Source: CAZIQY01 sp964541605
Lineage (GTDB): Bacteria > Desulfobacterota > Syntrophia > Syntrophales > UBA2185
DNA length: 45,029 nt
Reading direction: 5' to 3'
NCBI GenBank assembly: GCA_964541605.1
Contig: CAZIQY010000017.1
Location: 1-45,029, forward strand
Shown here: piece after piece, positions 41,901 through 45,029 of the stretch
How the letters are laid out: the number at the start of each line of letters is the position of its first letter
Numbering within the stretch: position 1 is the first letter of the stretch
Program-made: the position numbers and the translations under genes
Notes under the pieces: model-generated
The model's database searches: none
What the model was told of the DNA's origin: nothing
The model's input: the letters and a program-made list of their open reading frames with translations, nothing else

Positions 41901-41944
41901 CCACTGACAATGTCAGTGGTGGGGCGTGGGGGCGGAGGCCCCAC
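41901..41944 (+). repeat. hairpins at the left side of the IS200/IS605-type element
   Basis: CCACTGACA and TGTCAGTGG (41901-41919) form a 9-bp stem around one base. Next to it GTGGGGC (41919-41925) pairs with GCCCCAC (41938-41944). IS200/IS605 ends are subterminal hairpins bound by TnpA, so this is the probable left end; the cut site cannot be fixed. Confidence 0.5.
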
Positions 41945-42014
41945 ACCATTAGCGCATCAACAATGTTGATAAGCAGATAGGATTTGTTGTAACGTATCCA
42001 TAGGAGGCAAGGCC

Positions 42015-42437
42015 ATGGAAGAATACAACAAATCATATCATGCAATTTACCGATGTGAGTATCACTTCGTTTGGGTTCCGAAATATCGCTATCACGTGCT
42101 GGTGAGAGAGATCAAGCCAAGGTTAAAAGAGCTGTTGGTGGAGTTATGCAACTGGCTTGACGTCACAATTATAGAAGGAGCGATATGTTCAGATCACGTG
42201 CATATGTATCTTTCAGTTCCTCCGAAATATTCTCCGGCCCATGTAATGAGAATCCTCAAAGGAAAAAGTGCAGAGTATCTGCGTAGGGATTTTCCTGAAT
42301 TGGGTAAAAAGTATTGGGGGCTGCATATATGGGCCCGGGGCTATTTTGTGAGCACTGTGGGAATCGACAGCGCCACCATTCAGAAATATGTTAAAGAACA
42401 AGTAGAATCTCAAATTGGAGGTTTGCACCAGGAATAG
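42015..42437 (+). CDS. tnpA: IS200/IS605-family Y1 transposase TnpA
   Basis: A 140-aa single-strand transposase with the HUH metal site in D60-H-V-H63 (DHVHMYLSVPP) and nucleophile Y125 (IQKYV). FVWVPKYRYHVL and HVMRILKGKSAEYLR are typical family text. A ribosome site (TAGGAGG) lies about ten bases before the ATG. No TnpB/OrfB is present, as in IS200. The final residues after VKEQVESQ run antisense to the methyltransferase-like stub, so its right end seems fused to the cassette. It reads against the cassette genes. Confidence 0.88.
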   Translation: MEEYNKSYHAIYRCEYHFVWVPKYRYHVLVREIKPRLKELLVELCNWLDVTIIEGAICSDHVHMYLSVPPKYSPAHVMRILKGKSAEYLRRDFPELGKKYWGLHIWARGYFVSTVGIDSATIQKYVKEQVESQIGGLHQE

Positions 42438-42507
42438 CCCCTCGAACACCTTCTGAGAAGATCTTTGCAAGCTCCTTGGTTTGCCATTTGCTGTGCTGTT
42501 CATTCAT
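42391..42507 (-). pseudogene. stub of a cassette gene, class I methyltransferase-like N-terminus
   Basis: The ATG lies 13 bases after the attC core at 42521-42527, the usual cassette position. The first 30 residues (MNEQHSKWQTKELAK, FSEGVRGAIPGANL) resemble the start of SAM-dependent methyltransferases seen in cassettes; this is from memory and not firm. After that the frame runs into the tnpA end and stops at 42391. The rest of the gene is missing, apparently lost to the IS200-type insertion or a deletion. Confidence 0.45.
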
Positions 42508-42520
42508 TCTTATTCCTCGC

Positions 42521-42594
42521 ATCCAACGACAAGTTTGAGGGGTGTGGGTGAAGCGCCAGCGTAACCCACACCCCTCTCAAAGCTGTTGTTATGC
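42521..42594 (-). other. integron attC site A
   Basis: Minus-strand reading starts GCATAAC (42594-42588) and ends GTTGGAT (42527-42521), fitting GTTRRRY. A 13-bp perfect stem GAGGGGTGTGGGT with its complement (42537-42549, 42564-42576) brackets the spacer TACGCTGGCGCTTC. Outer arms pair as TTTGAG with CTCAAA. It overlaps the stop of the RelE-type gene. Confidence 0.85.
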
Positions 42595-42885
42595 CAAAAT
42601 TTCATCTATTGGCAATATCTGCTTACCGTGCCGAATAGTGAGAATCGATATTTGTGTTTTTTCAATGCGATAAATGATGCGGTAATTGCCGTAAATCAAC
42701 TCTCTAAATTGTTCGTTTCTAATTTCAGGGACAACCCTGCCGATTTCAGGAGAAGATTTTAGCTGCTCAACTTTTGAAAATACCGTGTTAATCCATTTTT
42801 CTGCTGCGGATGGTTTGTCTTGGGCAATATATTCAGCGATTTCCGAAGCTCTATCAATAGCCAACGGCGACCAAACAATTTTCAT
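42589..42885 (-). CDS. RelE/ParE-type toxin
   Basis: A 98-aa toxin of the RelE/ParE fold: KIVWSPLAIDRASEIAEYIA, VVPEIRNEQFRELIYGNYRI and YRIEKTQISILTIRHGKQ are characteristic. It would cleave mRNA on the ribosome or target gyrase; the sequence alone does not decide. The start overlaps the antitoxin stop in ATGA, so both are translated together. The stop codon lies in attC site A. The module is intact. Confidence 0.85.
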   Translation of the reverse strand: MKIVWSPLAIDRASEIAEYIAQDKPSAAEKWINTVFSKVEQLKSSPEIGRVVPEIRNEQFRELIYGNYRIIYRIEKTQISILTIRHGKQILPIDEILA

Positions 42886-43163
42886 TTTTGGACTTTCTTC
42901 AAAACTTTTTCTTTTGCAGCTTCATGAGCAATTCCTTGTCCATTTTCGAGTTGATTAAGGGATGCCTGAACGTCTGTCAAAAGCTCAAGTTTCTCCTGAA
43001 TTGCTTCATATTCATAAGCATCCAATAAAACGGCAACACTTTTTCCATGCTGCGTAATAATTACAGGTCTTTTTGTATCATGAACTTGCTTTATGAAGTT
43101 TGCGATACCTGTCCTCACCTCGGATAATGGTTTGATATCTTGGTCAATTTTTAATCTTTGCAT
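42882..43163 (-). CDS. Phd/YefM-type antitoxin
   Basis: A 93-aa antitoxin with the Phd/YefM DNA-binding part (PLSEVRTGIANFIKQV, RPVIITQHGKSVAVLL) and a C-terminal helix rich in Gln, Glu and Lys that should wrap the toxin. GAGGTG precedes the ATG by about five bases. It is preceded by a strong promoter with an overlapping palindrome, so autoregulation is likely. Confidence 0.87.
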   Translation of the reverse strand: MQRLKIDQDIKPLSEVRTGIANFIKQVHDTKRPVIITQHGKSVAVLLDAYEYEAIQEKLELLTDVQASLNQLENGQGIAHEAAKEKVLKKVQK

Positions 43164-43190
43164 TTTACACCTCGCATTGTTTCTAAATTT

Positions 43191-43225
43191 TGTACATTAT
43201 AACGTACAGTTTTTAGTATTTGCAA
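43191..43225 (-). promoter_or_regulatory. promoter and operator of the Phd/RelE cassette module
   Basis: On the minus strand TTGCAA (43225-43220) and TATAAT (43201-43196) are 18 bases apart. The -10 lies inside a palindrome with arms TGTAC (43191-43195) and GTACA (43204-43208). This arrangement suits autorepression by the antitoxin. Confidence 0.7.
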
Positions 43226-43242
43226 GGACTTTCTTCGGGTGG

Positions 43243-43527
43243 TCAAAAGCTTTGATCCAAAGCCTCAGCACACTGCCCAATGCGGGAACCGCTGCAATCG
43301 ATCCTAAATCCCCAACACACTTTACACGCACTGCCATGCCGATTTCTTTCACCAATAAATACTATTGTTTTCTCAGTGTTGTCTCTTGTCAGACTTCTTC
43401 TTGTAAAGATTTTCTCGCCTGTCGTTGATAAAAAAGAGACGCCTTGAGGCCCGACATGTTCATAAGCTTCATCAAATGAGTGGCCGATTGGAAAAGTATT
43501 CCCTCTTCCGACGTTTGGATGCCCCAT
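43243..43527 (-). CDS. cysteine-containing cassette protein of unknown function (94 aa)
   Basis: The gene begins 37 bases after the attC core, with AAAGGAGG before the ATG. Visible are an N-terminal GHPNVGRGNTFPIGHSFDE, a middle part KTIVFIGERNRHGS and a C-terminal CKVCWGFRIDCSGSRIGQC. The four cysteines (CxxC, then C and C) could bind zinc. I do not recognise the family. It shares a cassette with the Phd/RelE pair, without an attC between them. Confidence 0.65.
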   Translation of the reverse strand: MGHPNVGRGNTFPIGHSFDEAYEHVGPQGVSFLSTTGEKIFTRRSLTRDNTEKTIVFIGERNRHGSACKVCWGFRIDCSGSRIGQCAEALDQSF

Positions 43528-43564
43528 ACATCCTCCTTTCCCTACCCCGCCTCACTCTACTGCG

Positions 43565-43639
43565 GCCTAACGTATTTTTCACCTGCTGGTGTGAAGCGGC
43601 AGCGAAACACCAGTCAGGTGAAAAAAAATGATGTTGGGT
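43565..43639 (-). other. integron attC site B
   Basis: Minus-strand reading begins ACCCAAC and ends GTTAGGC, matching RYYYAAC and GTTRRRY exactly. Inverted arms TTTTTCACCTG and CAGGTGAAAAA, with inner GGTGT/ACACC, enclose the spacer TCGCTGCCGCTTC. It is the clearest attC in the window. Confidence 0.92.
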
Positions 43640-43680
43640 GCCAGCTGCATCAGACTGGCAGATGGCCCGCAGGTTGTGGT

Positions 43681-44125
43681 CTATTGCCATGCTCTGCATT
43701 GACACCCGGACGGTGTTGAGTTAAGAGCCCATTTTGTGGAGAAAAAATGCATCCCATATTCTCCACTCTCAAAGAGCATGATAGGTCGATACCGTGCCAG
43801 TAAAACTTTCAGTCCTTCACCGATCACAATGGCAACAGCGCAACTGATGCACACATAAAAGAGGCAAGAAGTCCCGTATTGATTCTTTCCGTCATTTGAA
43901 ATAATTCCGATGATCCCGACAATAAAGCCCAGGGTGAGTCCGATCTCCACAGCCGGGCTGCATCCCAAGTAGGAAATGAAGGTCCCAAGCGTGTCGACCC
44001 AAGTATCGGTAAAATGAGTATGTACCCACTGGTCAATCAGGCGATCGAAAAAAAAAGAAGAGTAAGTACAGCAGGACGAATCCTACAGCGGTCACTACGG
44101 TTTTCCCCGGTAATTTATCCATCAT
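43681..44125 (-). pseudogene. frameshifted and truncated PAP2-type phosphatase
   Basis: Starting at 44125 the frame encodes MMDKLPGKTVVTAVGF and a membrane segment, then stops after a run of nine T (minus strand); one T fewer would continue as FDRLIDQWVHTHFTDTW. The second part has the PAP2 motifs KVLLARYRP and NSTPSG, but the histidine that should follow (PSGH) is replaced by a foreign tail (CQCRAWQ). So the gene has a homopolymer frameshift and lost its catalytic C-terminus about 45 bases before attC site B. It lies after lysE without an attC between. Confidence 0.7.
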
Positions 44126-44149
44126 CTGATTTCTGTTACTCAGCTTTGA

Positions 44150-44788
44150 TTAGGCGTTTCGTCGTTGCTCAAAGGCTAACCTCACTGCCAGCGCTGTCAA
44201 GACGCAACCCATAACATAGCGCTGCATAGCCAGCCAAACTGGATGGCGCGAGAACCAAGACGCGATGCCTGCCGCCGACAAGGTGATGATAAGATTAACC
44301 GTGAAGCTCACCGACATTTGCGTCGCGCCGAGAATGAGGCTCTGACCGAATACTGATCCGCGGTCAGGATCGATGAACTGGGGGAACAATGACATATAGA
44401 AGACAGCCACTTTCGGGTTGAGCAGGTTCGTCAGAAAGCCCATCAAAAACAGCTTTCGCGGCGCGTCGGCCGGCAACAACTGAGGTTCGAACGGCGAGCG
44501 CGCTCCCGGTCTGACGGCCTGCCACGCAAGCCAAAGCAGGTACAGGGCGCCCGCCCACTTGAGTGCTTCATACGCAAGCGGGACCGCCAAGAAGAGCGCC
44601 GAAAGTCCGATTGCAGCAGCCAGAATGTGAATGAGAAAGCCTGCAATTACGCCAAACAGAGAAATGACGCCCGCGCTACGACCCTGACAAATAGATCGAG
44701 AGATCAGGTAGATCATGTTGGGACCAGGTGTCAGCACCAGTATCAGCGCGACACCAACGAAAAGAAGCAAGTCATTCAATGAGATCAC
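44150..44788 (-). CDS. LysE/RhtB-family amino acid exporter
   Basis: A 212-aa inner-membrane exporter with six hydrophobic segments and the family signature VLTPGPNMIYLISRS, plus FLTNLLNPKVAVFY in the middle. Such proteins export amino acids or related metabolites; the substrate is unknown. The GTG start at 44788 has GAGGAG seven bases upstream and lies only 15 bases after the attC core, as expected in a cassette. The frame is intact. Confidence 0.85.
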   Translation of the reverse strand: MISLNDLLLFVGVALILVLTPGPNMIYLISRSICQGRSAGVISLFGVIAGFLIHILAAAIGLSALFLAVPLAYEALKWAGALYLLWLAWQAVRPGARSPFEPQLLPADAPRKLFLMGFLTNLLNPKVAVFYMSLFPQFIDPDRGSVFGQSLILGATQMSVSFTVNLIITLSAAGIASWFSRHPVWLAMQRYVMGCVLTALAVRLAFEQRRNA

Positions 44789-44803
44789 GATATCTCCTCA
44801 AAC

Positions 44804-44849
44804 GCATAACGCCGTAATCAGCCGCCCGAAGGGTCGGCTGGATAAGATT
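44804..44849 (-). other. integron attC site C, interrupted by a group II intron
   Basis: Minus-strand reading: AATCTTATCCAGCCGACC, loop TTCG, GGCGGCTGATTACG and the core GTTATGC (44810-44804). The CAGCCG/CGGCTG pairing around a TTCG loop is the classical short attC. The expected first box (RYYYAAC) is replaced by the intron, which begins at about 44850. Confidence 0.78.
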
Positions 44850-45029
44850 GTGTACGCCCGGCACGGGCGTGAACTTATGGGGTGAAAGTCTCCTGTATAT
44901 GAATCCTGTCAATGCCTTTGTACATTGGCACAAGTACTAGCCGAAGGCAAGGGCGGAACCGCGAGGAACCGTCCGAAGGAAGCCGGAGTGCAAGGCTATG
45001 AGCCGACGAACAGAAACGGCATACAAGGC
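44850..45029 (+). mobile_element. group II intron, 5' part (class C-attC-like)
   Basis: The stretch begins GTGTACGCCCGGCACGGG, like the GUGYG...CCCGGCA start of bacterial group II introns, and proceeds through AAGGCAAGGGCGGAACCG and GACGAACAGAAACGGCAT, typical of domain I. It continues past the window, so no reverse transcriptase is seen. It interrupts an attC site and runs on the strand opposite to the cassette genes, the pattern known for class C-attC introns. The exact first base may be 44850 or 44852. Confidence 0.8.

Larger units (their letters stand above)
41212..44849 (-). mobile_element. tail of a chromosomal integron: cassette array
   Basis: All cassette genes face the minus strand and are separated by attC-type sites at 41212, 42521, 43565 and 44804. 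Each site has GTTRRRY-like and RYYYAAC-like boxes around a long inverted repeat. Starts follow the attC core closely (13 to 37 bases) and stops overlap or abut the next attC, as in integron cassettes. The order from the array's upstream end is LysE/PAP2, small cysteine protein with Phd/RelE, methyltransferase stub with the IS200-type gene, and MazEF. The integron integrase is not in the window and should lie to the right. Confidence 0.85.

Noticed and set aside
42213..42503. 96-codon minus-strand frame across the tnpA end
   Set aside because: It is antisense to tnpA. The stub starting at 42507 is in a different frame and has the cassette-type start position.

Overview
The window reads like the chromosome of an anaerobic deltaproteobacterium (Desulfobacterota), plausibly near Syntrophus/Smithella. 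This is inferred from gene content only: a fused 2-oxoacid:ferredoxin oxidoreductase, GAF-type adenylate cyclase, PAS-rich signalling proteins, an M29 aminopeptidase, and moderate GC with genes in short operons on both strands. No rRNA or tRNA gene was recognised.

Layout. 1-1.7 kb: edge of an integrated element, with a small ribbon-helix-helix protein, a structured leader RNA and a tyrosine recombinase. 1.7-6.4 kb: metabolism (amidohydrolase, KorA/KorB-type oxidoreductase, M29 aminopeptidase). 6.4-10.2 kb: exported proteins (six-EF-hand protein, VWA/OmpA lipoprotein) among sparse intergenic DNA with two twin hairpins. 10.2-20.3 kb: signalling block, with GAF-GAF-PAS adenylate cyclase, coiled-coil partner, divergent metallo-beta-lactamase-fold hydrolase, acyltransferase, hybrid histidine kinase and a frameshifted PAS-GGDEF protein. 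20.3-23.6 kb: operon entericidin - ftsH - Coa1-like membrane protein - decayed class II photolyase, on the minus strand. 23.8-28.4 kb: coiled-coil protein, transglutaminase-like lipoprotein, small conserved protein, ABC-F ATPase. 28.7-30.8 kb: remnants of a defence/phage-type island (ORF6N fragment, pRiA4b ORF-3-like protein, truncated hsdM). 31.0-32.3 kb: a PbpG-type peptidase flanked by two 34-bp direct repeats. 32.4-37.8 kb: one 1798-residue protein combining an HEAGH metallopeptidase-like region, a VWA domain, ten HEAT-like repeats and two MoxR/midasin-type AAA+ modules. 37.9-41.1 kb: DUF364 protein, POT transporter, GNAT-MobB fusion.

41.2-45.0 kb is the tail of a chromosomal integron: a cassette array on the minus strand with three complete attC sites and one interrupted attC. 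It carries a MazEF pair, a methyltransferase-like stub beside an IS200/IS605 TnpA gene, a Phd/RelE pair with a cysteine-rich small protein, and a LysE exporter with a broken PAP2 phosphatase. At the right edge a group II intron begins inside an attC site, on the strand opposite to the cassette genes, as the class C-attC introns do. The integron integrase should lie beyond the right edge.

The two most notable systems are the 1798-residue chaperone-like giant and the integron tail. Decay is frequent: photolyase, hsdM, a flavin-binding protein, PAP2 phosphatase and the PAS-GGDEF gene are broken, and ftsH carries a single-base shift in a poly-A run that scrambles only its last residues.
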